This document shows positions 34,511 to 45,266 of a stretch of DNA of 64,000 nt, piece by piece. A model generated the notes under the pieces. It was not told the DNA's origin. It ran no database searches and saw only the letters and a program-made list of their open reading frames with translations. Positions within the stretch are counted from its first letter, which is position 1; the number at the start of each line of letters is the position of its first letter. The position numbers were made by a program, and so were the translations under genes. The DNA comes from Ovis canadensis (Eukaryota > Chordata > Mammalia > Artiodactyla > Bovidae): contig NC_091245.1 of NCBI RefSeq assembly GCF_042477335.2, forward strand, positions 88,016,501 to 88,080,500, read 5' to 3'.

Positions 34511-36860
34511 TGCCCGAGTCCATGTGGTTTCATGAGCTAATGTCTGACTTCTGTCTCTTTGCTTTTTTTTACTGAGGTGTAACTTACGTGAACAAAGTGC
34601 ACTAACCCGAGAGTACAGGCCAGCGAATTTCCATGTATTCCCGATCTGAAACTACAGTGCTTGCCTAGTGTCCCCCAGGCCTCCTGGTGTCTCTTTGAGT
34701 CAGTTCCCCACAAAGTAACCTCTAGTCTAACCTCTGTCACTAACTGATCCTGGGAAGAACTGCCTTTTATCCTCTTTATTTTTTTAAAAAAGTGTTAGAA
34801 TACTTTTATCTGTCTTTAATGTCCTTACTTGATTAAATGAAGAGTAAGAACAGTAGGTGATAATTCAAGGAAATTAGGCACTGCTCTCCCCTGCCCGGGC
34901 CTGCTGTCTGGGGCCTTCCTGAGTCTCCCAGATTGAGGAAGAGGTGGGCCTTTTTGACAAAATTCTGCATGCTTGTCACAGCGTCAGGCCGCTGGCAGGT
35001 ATTTGAAACACCTGCTGGTGGATGGACGGATAGACTGACTGGTCCTCCTCTGAGATGCCCTATCCCTGCCCCTAAGGGGCTCCCAGAGAGAAGCCTGTCT
35101 TTGTCTGGGTTGAAGGCTTCAAGCTGCTGGCTGGTGAGATCAGTGGCTTCCAGCCTGGTAGGAACTGGTAGGAACTGTCCATGACCTTCTGGAGTCCCCT
35201 GGCTGGACACCCACAACCCCACCCCATACTCACAGGATGCTCACCACCCTTGCCAGCACTCCCCGGTTCTCTCCCAGAAGGCCCAGCCCCTTGCAGAACA
35301 TCCATAGGGTCTGCTTCTACCTCTAGCCTTCCTCTTGCCCCTGCCTGGCCGGGGACTAGGGTGGGGTAATCAGGATCAAAGCCAGGGTGGATGGCACATT
35401 CCAGGACTGAGGGCTTTCACGGGGGAGAGTGGTGCTGTTCAGATATTTCTCTGCAAGTGGCTTGGACCCCCAAATCCTGCAACTGTTGCCCTTGGAAGCC
35501 CAGAGTGTTCTGTGGCCCTCTGTGGCCCTGATGGTCCATCCCCGACACCCCCAACACACGCGTGCACACACACACGTGCACACACACGTGCACATGCTCA
35601 TACATGTGCACGTACGTCCTGTCGGAGAACAGAAGGGGCAGTGACAGTGGGAGGGTCCCCATTCCCAGGCTGCAGGTGCCTTCCCCTTCACTTACCCCTG
35701 GCCTTGTTTCCATTTTCTTCCCAAACTTTTGAAATACTCAGGAGCACCTGGGAGCCACTGCATGTTTTTATTTTAGTAAACCCAGCAGAGAGAGTGAGAA
35801 AGAGATGGTGGACAGGCACAGGCAAGGCTGCACGGTGAACTGCCTGGGACCTGGTGGGACTCACAATGAAGGAACATGATCTTTATCCAGATTAAAGCGT
35901 GTGGTGGGTCCTTCAGTATACTGGGCACATGGCCAGATGGGGATGGGGCAGGCGTGGCATTCATCCTGGAGGGATGCTAAGGGACAGAGTTGTATAACCT
36001 TGGGTTTGAGGGTATCGGGGGAGTCCTGTTCTTCCCCTCCATGGCACTCCACGTGGCCAGGCTAGCCACAAGCTGCCAGGTTCCCTGGCCTTCTGCAGCA
36101 GCCCAGAAGGGGCAGGAGTGGGATGGAGACTCAGAACCAGAGCTGTCTCCCCTGCTCCAGCCCCGTCTAGTGCCTGCTCAGAACTCACCGACTTCACAAT
36201 CCCCGGCCTCCCCACTCCCCAGGCCCTTCCCTGAGTGTCAGCAGCAATTTCCTGGCAGACCTGGTGACAGTAGCCTGAGCCGGCCCAGGGGAAACCCAAT
36301 GCCATGGTGTCAGCAGCGGGTGTCCCTTGGTGTCTGGGGAATGGGGCTGAGACTGTGCAGATCTGAGCTGTCCGAGGGGGTGGAAGGGTTGTGATCACCC
36401 TGCCCCCATGGTCCCTGTTCCTTCCATACTCAGTGCGGACAGCTGTGCCCACTCCGCCTGCACCCGAGGACCCTGGCAAAGACACCTCTTTCCTCTTCAC
36501 AGCTGGACCAAAGCTAAAAAGTCACCCATACACGGAAGACAGCGCCTGGGGGTACCAGTGCCTGGCTCTGAATCAGCACACGCCCTTTTTGATCTCGCTC
36601 CAACATTCAGAGAGATGGCTTCATTCCAGATCCCATTGACAGCCAACAGTCCATGCCTTCTGCCCCTGCTTTTACTTTGTTGCTGGGTCTGTGCATGACA
36701 CCCACCTTTTCTGTGGTCCAGAATGCTCATTATGGGAAGACTGGGTCTCCCGTCTGTATCCCCCTCAGGTCAGTAGGGTATTTGCCAAGGACTGGTCCCT
36801 GAGAATAGAGGCTGCTCATATTTTGTTTAGTCCAATTGCCACTTAACACACTGGGGTACT
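34511..36860. other. Gene-free stretch, mostly unique
   Basis: It includes a degenerate CA/GTGCA microsatellite (35565-35620). Open frames reach 179 codons (minus strand, 35961-36500) but are low-complexity, have no domain and overlap each other, so no gene is supported. Confidence 0.4.
35562..35622. repeat. Compound CA / cacgtg microsatellite
   Basis: Interrupted CA repeat with interspersed gtgcacacacacacgtgcac units. The unit is self-complementary, so it can form hairpins. Confidence 0.8.
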
Positions 36861-36861
36861 T

Positions 36862-37005
36862 ACACGTGTGTGCATGCTAAGTCGCTTCATTCGTGTCTGA
36901 CTCTTGGTAACCCTATGGACTGTAGCCTGCCAGGCTCCTCTGTCCATGGGGATTCTTCAGGCAAGAATACTGGAGTGGGTTGCCATGGCCTCCTCACGAA
37001 TAGAG
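36862..37005 (-). repeat. Bov-tA SINE, 5'-truncated
   Basis: The reverse copy shows gctaagtcgcttcattcgtg, gactgtagcctgccaggctc and aagaatactggagtgggttg, but the tRNA-like head is lost after about 37.0 kb. Confidence 0.85.
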
Positions 37006-37668
37006 GAATACTTCTACTAGAAATTTGACTAATGTGGCACTACTGTATGCACATTTCCTGAAAAATGTGTGCACCCCCTGCCTTTGGCACAGAGCAAGGA
37101 AAGTCCAGTTTGGCTGCCTTGGACTGGATCCACTTGACCTACAGATGGGTGGTGAGACTCACAATGAAAGGGCAGCTCTGACCCTGATCCCCGCCTGGGA
37201 GGGCTGGGAGATGCATCCAGAGGCCTGGGCCAAGGGGCCAATGGGCATTCATTTGCTTTGGGCCTAAGACTTGGCTACTGTCCGGTTAAGCTTTTCTCAG
37301 GGCCGTCAGATCTCTGCTGTTGCTACTGGAACTTCTCTCACATGGGCCATCTGTTCAAGTGCCCCCTGCACCCCTGTCAGTCTTCTGCCTGGGGCACAGC
37401 TGCAGACTCAGTGCTTGAGGCTGGTGGGTCTCTTTTCTGGGAGCTGTGGAATGTTGCCCCTGGGATTCATCTTAGAGTTTGCCTGAAAGTCCTGTCTCCT
37501 CCTCCTGAAGAGGAAACTGAGGCTGAAAATGGCAGGAATTTGCTTAGGCCTGTCCAGCCATTGGAGATTCTACAGCCCAGGTCTCCACATCCAAATCCCT
37601 GCTGGCCTGGACTGTAAGACATCCCCTGTTCCACATGTACTGAATACTTGTAGTGTGCAGAGCTCTGC
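37006..37668. other. Unique sequence with a MIR-like trace
   Basis: ctgaagaggaaactgaggct near 37.51 kb suggests a reverse MIR core. No gene was recognised. Confidence 0.35.
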
Positions 37669-37678
37669 ACTGTGCCTC

Positions 37679-37902
37679 AGTGTGTGTGTGTGTGTGTGCG
37701 CTCAATCGTGTCTGACTCTTTGCAGCCATGGACTGTTGCCCACCAGGGTCTTCTGTCCATGGAATTTTCCAGGCAAGGATATTGGAATGGGTTGCCATTT
37801 CTGCCTCCAGGGTATCCCCCCCAACCCAGGGACTGAACCCACACCTCTTGCATCTCCTGCTTTGGTGGGTGGATTCTTTACCACTAGTGCCACCTGGGAA
37901 GC
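37679..37902 (-). repeat. Bov-tA SINE with TG-rich tail
   Basis: Reverse copy beginning with a TG run (37682-37700) that represents its 3' tail. The 9-mer ctgtgcctc flanks it at 37670-37678 and 37903-37911, a probable target-site duplication. Confidence 0.9.
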
Positions 37903-38159
37903 CTGTGCCTCCGGTCAGGTAAGAATGTCTCCAAATAAAATATTACAGTTGGTCTCAAACTTGTGGACTTTATGGACCAATTAAAAATTAACAGGATGGA
38001 CATAGGTTTGACAATTATAATTTTTCCAAAAGTGGGTTTTCCAGAAGTCCTACTTTCATCATGTTTTGTAACAAGAAAAAAGAACATTGAAAATCAGAAC
38101 AGGATTGATATTTCAAATTTAAAAGCTGACTAAATGTTACCATATTTTATTGTTTTTAG

Positions 38160-38623
38160 TTGCTAGTTCAGTTCAGTCACTCAGTCGTGTCCAACTCTCT
38201 GCGACCACATGAATTGCAGGACACCAGGCCTCCCTGTCCGTCACCAACTCCTGGAGTTCACTCAGACTCATGTCCATCGAGTCAGCGATGCCATCCAGCC
38301 ATCTCATCCTCGGTCGTCCCCTTCTCCTCCTGCCCCCAATCCCTCCCGGCATCAGAGTCTTTTCCAACGAGTCAACTCTTCGCATGAGGTGGCCAAAGTA
38401 CTGGAGTTTCAGCTTTAGCATCATTCCTTCCAAAGAACACCCAGGATTGATCTCCTTTAGAATGGACTGGTTGAATCTCCTTGCAGTCCAAGGCATTCTC
38501 AAGAGTCATCTCCAACACCACAGTTCAAAAGCATCAATTATTTGGCGCTCAGCTTTCTTCACAGTCCAACTCTCACATCCATACATGACCACTGGAAAAA
38601 CCACAGCCTTGACTAGATGGACC
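38160..38623 (-). mobile_element. BovB (RTE) LINE, 3' end with part of the reverse transcriptase frame
   Basis: The minus strand retains an open frame of 109 codons (38502-38173) with the typical BovB C-terminal region, including [26 protein letters not shown] and [10 protein letters not shown], followed by the short 3' region ending in the gactgaactgaact motif. The polymerase catalytic core and endonuclease are absent, so the copy cannot be active. BovB is widespread in ruminants and is known for horizontal spread among vertebrates. Confidence 0.92.
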
Positions 38624-38826
38624 TAGTTGCTAAGTTGTGTCCAAATCTTTTGTGACCCCATGGACTGAGCCTGCCAGGTTTCCTTTGAACATGGGATTCC
38701 CCAGGCAAGAATACTGGAGTGGGTTTCCATTTCCTTCTCCAGGGGATCTTCTCCACCCAGGAATCGAATTCATGTCTCCTATATTAGCAGGTGGATTCTT
38801 TACTACTGAACTACCAGGGAAGTCCC
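38624..38826 (-). repeat. Bov-tA SINE joined to the BovB fragment
   Basis: Reverse copy with the head at the right end (ctaccagggaagtccc) and the Bov-A body (aagaatactggagtgggttt). Its 3' end meets BovB sequence at 38623/38624 without an A-tail or a target duplication. Confidence 0.88.
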
Positions 38827-38839
38827 AATGTTACCATAT

Positions 38840-39204
38840 AAGGATTGTTGATTTTCTTTCACCTCTGACTGGCAAAAGTGTCATCATGGACCGAAACCCA
38901 TCTGTGAACCTGAATTAGAAGACCCGGTTCTGTCCTGAGGAGCTCATGTTTTGATCTAAGGGGGCCTGGGGATTGGCTCAGACATCCTCTGGGCGAGGAT
39001 GGCCCACAGTGTTGAAGTGTGATTGGCTCGTGGACGGAGCCAGTCCAGGCCTTTCTCCTGATGCCCAGAGGCTGGGGAATAGGAGAGTTCTGGGGAAGGC
39101 CTCTGGGACCTCTGCCCTGAGCTGTCTGACGTTATCGTTTCCATCTGGAGGCTTTGATCTGAGAATTAGCCGGGGCTGTCCCATCCATGGAGGCTGGAGC
39201 ACTG
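38840..39204. other. Unique sequence, nothing recognised
   Basis: Short gap between the fused element and a MIR. No gene and no recognisable repeat. Confidence 0.4.
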
Positions 39205-39350
39205 GCCAGAAAACCTGAGCCTGAGGTCACTGTACCAATTTCTCTTCTTGGCTGTGTGACCTTGGACTAGTCCCTGAATCTCTCTGGGCAGCTTTCCTTG
39301 GCTCACAGAGCACATGTAAGGATAACCTCTCATATAGCAAGTGTACAGTT
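39205..39350 (+). repeat. MIR SINE
   Basis: Forward MIR core: cttggctgtgtgaccttgga, ctagtccctgaatctctctg. Confidence 0.65.
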
Positions 39351-40714
39351 GTATGGCCACAGGGGATTTTTAAAAAGCAATTGCTCCAAGATCCCAGAGC
39401 ACCTACTGGCTCCCTCTTCAGAACCTTTCCCCATACCCCATGGCCCCCAGGTCTTCTTGTAACCTGAGATCTACCCGGAGAGATCATTGTTTTCCCAGCC
39501 TCTTGCTCCTTCAGGCCTTGATTCCCTCAACATGACCCTGACACCTTGCGATTTCCCCTGGGTTCCGTGTGGCTGACTCACTGTCAGCACCTGTCCCCTC
39601 TGGTGCCAGCTCCAGCCCAGATGCCCTTGCTCGGACTCTCTGGTGACCCCGGGCAGGGGCTCTTCCTGCCATCGGGTGGTGGAGACCACAGTCGACTCTC
39701 CCTCGACTCCTTCCCATTATCCCTCATTCCAAAGGCCAAGAGGAAGCCCTTTTCTGGAAAAAATGATTCTCTTTGGCTCTTCTGGGCTCCAGGGGCTTCC
39801 TCCAGCCTCACAGCATCCCCCCCTCCTGCCTCTTGTCATGCCAGCACAGGGGCTGCCGGCTGCTGGCCCTCTGCACGCTTAGGGAAAACCCTGTCTTTCC
39901 CTCCCTCCTTCCTATCCTTTTCATCCTTCCTCCAGCCCCCTGGCCCCCCAGGTCCTCTCCCTCTCAGCCCTTATCTGCCCCGGGATCTGACCTGCAGATG
40001 CACTCATGGCTCCGCGTGCTCCTGACCCTGGGATGGCATCACCGCCCAGCCTGCCTGCCCTGGGGCCAGCTCCGGCCTGCTCTCCTTCCCTTTAAAAGCC
40101 CCCATGTCTTGAAGCTGATTAAAACAAACACAGCTCATATTTTTGTTCTTAATCCAATTCTGCGCTGGGCTAGGGTTGGGGAGGGAGGATAGGATGACAG
40201 AAGCGCATTCCTCGCCGTGCCAGGAGAACCAGACCAGGTGCCCGCCAAGAACTCTCCAGCGGCTGGGGCAGCCATCGGCTCAAGTGGGGTGCTGCCTGAC
40301 CTTAGCAGAGCCCCTCCCTGAGCAGGTCAGGGGGAAGGGCGTGCTCTCCAGGCCTGCCCAGGAGGGGAATGAGAGGCCCTTCCAGGAGCAGAGGAGCCAG
40401 CTGGGGGGCAGGGGCTCCAAATAGAGGCCTTTATTCCCTCTAGTCTGGAAACAAGATAAGATCCTCTTGTCTCGGCCAACCCCTGCCTGTGACATCCGTG
40501 CTTAGCACTTGGCCTTGGCGTTCCTTAGGACGCACAGCCCCAGACATGTGCTGTGGACACCTTCCCTTGGTAGGTTTGGCCTATAGGCCCCCAAGGACTC
40601 TGTTACTGTCTGAACCAGAGGTGATGCCTCCATCACTGGGAAATTCCCAATGAAAGGACCGCCAGCCACAGAACACGGAGGGAGGGCCCAGTGATGGTGT
40701 ATACAGAGTCCAGA
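39351..40714. other. GC-rich unique sequence, nothing coding recognised
   Basis: It includes a short AT-rich patch at 40.11-40.16 kb (gctgattaaaacaaacacag, then gttcttaatccaattctg) with a TAATCC bicoid-type core inside GC-rich DNA, which could be a conserved element. Long frames (159 codons at 39546-40025) are proline/serine-rich chance frames. Confidence 0.35.
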
Positions 40715-40890
40715 GGCCTGGGCTTGAACCTTCCCCTGCCATCTACCTGTTATAGTGTGGCAAGTTATTTCATCTCTTACACTTCAGTTTCATTGTCTGT
40801 AAAATGAGGGTAGAAGCAGCAGTACCTGCCTCGTAGGAGTGAGAGCTGAGAACACAAACACTCAGAACAGTGTCTGGCCCTGTATTGTAA
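40715..40890 (+). repeat. MIR SINE
   Basis: Forward copy: ggcttgaaccttcccctgcc, cagtttcattgtctgtaaaa and gtacctgcctcgtaggagtg match MIR in order. Confidence 0.8.
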
Positions 40891-41024
40891 ACTGCACTGA
40901 ATATACGATTTCTATTTGGCGTGTACTGTACTATATTCTGGAGCCATACTATGTGCTACTACTATAAGAAATCTTGATTATTGTTGTTTTCGAAGGCAGC
41001 TGGAGGTAATCCTACGTCCATCAT

Positions 41025-41180
41025 CTGATAGCTGTGTGGTCCTAGGCAATCATGCCTGTTCTCTGTGCCTCAGTTTTGCACCTGTAAAATGCGAGCAGCT
41101 TCAACCTCAGAGGATGATGGTGAGGTTTAAACATAGTGATAACCATGGAAGTGCCTGGCACTGTGCATGGCCTATGTTTA
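41025..41180 (+). repeat. MIR SINE
   Basis: A second forward copy: tagctgtgtggtcctaggca, gcctcagttttgcacctgta and gaagtgcctggcactgtgca. Confidence 0.8.
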
Positions 41181-41234
41181 TGGAATCTTAAAAAATTATG
41201 TGATCTCATTGTTAAATAAGACCTTAAGGGACAC

Positions 41235-41465
41235 TCTTGTACAAGAGAGGAGGGAGGAAGATGGTTAAATCAAATAAAGATGGAAAGAGGAGAAAGAAAA
41301 GATAAAAACAAGGTGAAATGGTCCCCAGGATGAGAATAGGAGGGAGACTAACGAAGAGGAAGAGGAGAGCATGAGAAGGGAGAGGAAAAACGGAAAAAAG
41401 AAAATAGCAGAGAAGGAGCTTGATAGAGAAGACAATCAAGAAGGGAGGGGCAGTGAGCAGGGTGG
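41235..41465 (+). repeat. Purine-rich tract
   Basis: About 230 bases, mostly A and G on the plus strand (gagaggagggaggaagatgg, aagaggaagaggagagcatg). It is a degenerate GA-rich simple repeat. Confidence 0.6.
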
Positions 41466-41852
41466 AGCGGGGGTCCTGGCAGACCTCAGTGAGGGGTCTT
41501 GGGGTCTACTTTGGGAGCCTGGAGGCAGGAGAATATGGGAGCAGGTGGAGACTCTGGCCACTTCTTCCTTTCCACCAGCCTTCACATCTCTCAAGCTGGG
41601 GACCACAGCCCCTGCCCTGTTCCCACTGCCCACACACTCAGAGCCAGAGCATTCTCTGTACTAAGGAGGATCAGAGGCCCAGGTGGGCAAAACTCCTGCG
41701 AGGCTGCTGGGGTGAAGTCCCAGCTCTACACTGGAGAGACGCTTAGCAATCTGCAGCCCCCCACCCCCCCCACCCCGTGCCACATCCTTACAAGCCTGTA
41801 TATAGGCTCAGTCTTTCAGAGCCAAACAAGATCTTCAAAATCCATTGTTTGA

Positions 41853-42083
41853 TATACACTAACATATGTAAAAACAGATAGCCAGTGGGAATTTGCTGTA
41901 TGATAAGGGGAACTCAAACAGGGCTCCATGACAACCTTGAGGGGTGGGATGGGGTGGGAGGTGGGAGGGAGGTCACGAGGGAAGGGACATATGTTTACCT
42001 GTGGCTGATCCATGTTGATGTATGGCAGAAACCAACACAATGTTGTAATTATTCTTCAATTAAAAATAAATAAATTAAGAAAA
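41853..42083 (+). mobile_element. Ruminant L1, 5'-truncated 3' end with 16-bp target duplication
   Basis: About 230 bases of L1 3' UTR (gggaactcaaacagggctcc, gggatggggtgggaggtggg, gatgtatggcagaaaccaac) end in an A-rich tail. The flanks 41837-41852 and 42084-42099 (aaaatccattgt, one mismatch, then tga) match at 15 of 16 bases. There is no coding capacity. Confidence 0.85.
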
Positions 42084-42099
42084 AAAATCCATTGTGTGA

Positions 42100-43398
42100 A
42101 CACTAGTCTGACTGGCTCACCTGCCTGGCTAGTTCCAGAATGGGCTGAATATCTCTTAGGATAAGACCCTCCCTGCCCTTCAGGAGCATGTGCGGAGCCC
42201 CTTCTGAGGCTGATCCATGCTTACTGTGGCTTTAGGTCAGTCCTTCAGCACCAACTCAGTGAGGCCTTATTCTGAGCCCTATCAAAGGACAGAGGGGCCA
42301 GTCAGAGGGACACCCCAGAAGACTGCCTGGCCCGTGGAGGCTGGGTGACTGGCTAAGCCTTGCTGAGATATCCTTGCCTCCCTGGTGCAAGGCTCCCTCG
42401 TTCTCCTTCCCTGCCCCACTGGTCACTAGGCCTGGGCTGTGATAATTCCCCACACCACAGCTAGAAACCACAGTGTATCAGTAGGTCAGGGGGAGGGGGA
42501 CTAGAAATGGCCTGTAAAAGCCTCGAGCTCCCCATAAATGCAGAGCAGGCCTTTGAAAGCCCAAAGCACTTTTATGTGCTAGTTAAAGGGCCTTCCTGTT
42601 GTGTCGCCAGGATTTACAGGGAGGTGGGTGGGGGAGTGGGGTGAGGTGAGGCCAAGTGCAGCCTCCACCTACTGACACTCCCTGGGCTTTTCGGAGCTTC
42701 AACCTTCTGGGTCCCAGAAGAGAAAGGAGGAAGGGGAGGGCTTAGCGACTTCTCGGCTGTCACACTCCATTTACCAAGCAGGGACTGCAAGGCTCCTCCT
42801 TGGCCCTTTGAGATCCTGAACCAGCTCGCTGGGGCAGTGATGACCAAGGCAGGGACGTATTCCAGGCCAGCAACGCCCATAGCTGTGGGGAAGGAGTCCC
42901 TGGAAACAGAGGCAGAGGCCAGGCTACCCATGTGGCGTTCAAGCGCCAGGAGTAGGAGAGTCCAAATGGCTTTGTTTGGAGAGATTGTCCCATCACCAGT
43001 CTCGCCGTGCCCTGTGTCTGATGCCAGCATTAAAGGATCATGGGGAGAGAGCCGGACATCTGCTCCGATCTCGACTCAGTGAGTTGCTGATGCCTGTCCA
43101 TCAACATGCCTCCATGGGGCACCCTGTAGGAATGCTATGTCAATGAATTTAAACTTCAAAAAATAAAAAGGGAAAACCCAGTAAAGTTAGTGTGCTATTC
43201 TGGCTACCATCTGTCATGGAAAAATGAGTTTGCTTTCCTCTCTGCAAGAGCTGAGAAGGACCCTCCCTGAGCCGTGTGGAGGGGCAAGGTGCCCCTCTGT
43301 GTTCTTCCAGAGCGTGCTGTGCTTACACCCACATGGGGCCTGCCTGCATCATGTGAAGACCCAGCGTGTTCTGAAGGAAAGAACCAAGAACCCACTGC
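42100..43398. other. Unique sequence, nothing recognised
   Basis: GC-moderate DNA. A 138-codon minus-strand frame at 42614-43030 has no domain. No confident repeat or exon. Confidence 0.4.
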
Positions 43399-43399
43399 T

Positions 43400-43612
43400 G
43401 TGCATGTGTGTGCTCAGTTATGTCTGACTCTTTGTAATTCCATGGACTGCAGCCTGCCAGTCTCCTCTGCCCATGGGATTCTCCAGGCAAGAATACTGGA
43501 GTGGGTTACCGTTCCTATTCCAGAGGATCTTCCCAACCCAGGGATCTAACCCACCTCTCCTGTGTCTCCTGCATTGGCAGGTGGATTCTTCACCACTGTG
43601 CCACCTGGAAAG
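43400..43612 (-). repeat. Bov-tA SINE
   Basis: Reverse full-length copy: gtgctcagttatgtctgact, gactgcagcctgccagtctc, and the head ttcaccactgtgccacctgg at the right end. Confidence 0.9.
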
Positions 43613-43629
43613 CACACCCCTGGAGCCAG

Positions 43630-43910
43630 GCATTGTGCCTGGTGGTCCGCTCACATCGTCCCATGTTGTCCCATTTTAATCTCCCGCTGTTCTGCAAGGG
43701 AGACACCAGCATCCTCTCCATTTTATAGTTCAGAACAGAGAACTAGCAAGTGCCAACCTCTTCCATTCGAGAAACAATATGCACATTCTCCCCTTTCATC
43801 TTCCCGACCTCCCGGCTAAGACTAAGTAATATCAACCCTGATTTGCTTATGAGGAAATGGAGGCCCACAGGAGTTCGCTGACTCAGGGAAGGTTCAGGTG
43901 GGTAGCACCC
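43630..43910 (-). repeat. MIR-like remnants
   Basis: Two diverged reverse MIR cores: ccaggcattgtgcctggtgg with tccattttatagttcagaac, then gcttatgaggaaatggaggc. The boundary between them is unclear. Confidence 0.5.
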
Positions 43911-45011
43911 AGCCCAGAGTGCCTTACCCCTCCCTGTGTTTCACTTCAGCTGTGGGTCTCCCACTGTGCTCGTGCTCAGATGCCAGGAGTGGGGAGAAGA
44001 GCCCCACTCCTCTGCTGATGTCTGAGGAGTCTCAGCTTTTGGCCCTCAGGCCTGACTTGTCTTTGTTTTTCTAACAGCCCCATCCCCTTGCTCTAGCTGC
44101 CCTCTCCTGGATCACTTTATCCCTCCTGGGGAGCAGCAGCCATAGCACTCTGAGCCTCCTGGGCGTGAGACCCTGGGGCCCTGTACCCAAGCAGGGGGAT
44201 TTCTGCATTGACCTCGCTCTGACCCCTGTCCCCAGCCTGCTGGCCCCAGGTGTCCATTGTGGCCTCAGGCCTCTGGCATTCTTCCCTGACGCTGCAGCTC
44301 CCCTCTGCTCCTCTGTGACCTTATTGAGTTTCCCCAGGTCTGGCCAAACACACACTGCCATATGGGAGAGAGTTACATTTCCTGTATATGTGTCAAAATA
44401 TCTGAGCGGATGTGAAATAGATCAGACATGTATAAAAATAAACTTTTACGGGGTGACTGACTACTCCCCTCCAGGGGGAACCAGCGATGCACTCTTCATC
44501 TGGGGCCCAGAAGCTTGGCTAGGGCCATGGGGACCATTCCCCTCACCCGGCTCCCCATGGCTGTCCCCCCTCACTTCCTCGGGCTATGCGCCGGCTCTTC
44601 TCCTGGAAGACATTCTCCCAGGGATCCACAGGCATGGAGACCCTCCAGAAGAGGGCTGAAAGTAGCAAGCTACCTCTCTGGCCCCAGTTTCTTGTTGGGA
44701 GTAGCAGGTCTTGCTCTTTGAGTTCCCTTTCCTCTGGCAATCTATGATTCTACCACCCTGGGGTCCCCAGGCTAGGCCACAGTAGGACCATCTCATCACC
44801 TCTTCTGTTGAGCAGAACAGGAGGGTTACACCTCAGCTGTCCTCTTCCTGTTGCATTAGTGTGAGGCCTGGTGGACTGGGAGCTCAGGGTTCTCTCTGTC
44901 TAGGCACCCCTGCTTGAGTTTGCCACAAAGGCTTGTGAAAAGCATCTGTATGTCAAGGTCATTTTGCCCATCCTCCTGCTTCTGGCTAACTGGTTCAATT
45001 AAACAAGGCTT
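43911..45011. other. Unique sequence with a possible conserved AT-rich element
   Basis: Between 44.36 and 44.46 kb an AT-rich stretch (catttcctgtatatgtgtca, atgtgaaatagatcagacat, aaataaacttttacggggtg) stands out from GC-rich surroundings and matches no repeat I know, so it may be a conserved noncoding element. A 164-codon plus-strand frame overlapping it has no domain. Confidence 0.35.
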
Positions 45012-45025
45012 TTCCTCTTTATTGG

Positions 45026-45266
45026 GCTTTCCAGGTGATACTAGTGGTAAAGAACCTGGCTACCAGTGCAGGAGACATAAAAGACGTGGGTTCGATCCCT
45101 GGGTCAGGAAGATCTCCTGGAGGCCGGCATGGCAACCCACTCTGGTATTCTTGCCTGGAGAATCCCATGGACAGAGGAGCCTGTCTACAGTCCATAGGGT
45201 TGCAAAATCCATAGGGTTGCAAAGAGTCGGACATGACTGAAGTAACTCAGCATGCACACATGCACA
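45026..45266 (+). repeat. Bov-tA SINE with an internal 17-bp tandem duplication
   Basis: Forward full-length copy. The block tccatagggttgcaaa is duplicated in tandem at 45191-45207 and 45208-45224. Imperfect flanks at 45012-45023 and 45267-45278 resemble an old target duplication. Confidence 0.9.

Larger units (their letters stand above)
38146..38826 (-). mobile_element. Fused Bov-tA plus BovB insertion bounded by one 13-bp duplication
   Basis: The 13-mer aatgttaccatat occurs perfectly at 38133-38145 and 38827-38839, enclosing one 681-bp inserted unit. Read on the minus strand this unit is a Bov-tA SINE (38826-38624), followed directly by the BovB LINE 3' region (38623-38160) and an A-rich tail (T-rich on plus, 38146-38159). 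No second duplication separates the two parts, so they appear to have integrated together. Confidence 0.8.

Noticed and set aside
35961-36500. 179-codon minus-strand frame
   Set aside because: No domain, non-conserved style and competing frames on the other strand.
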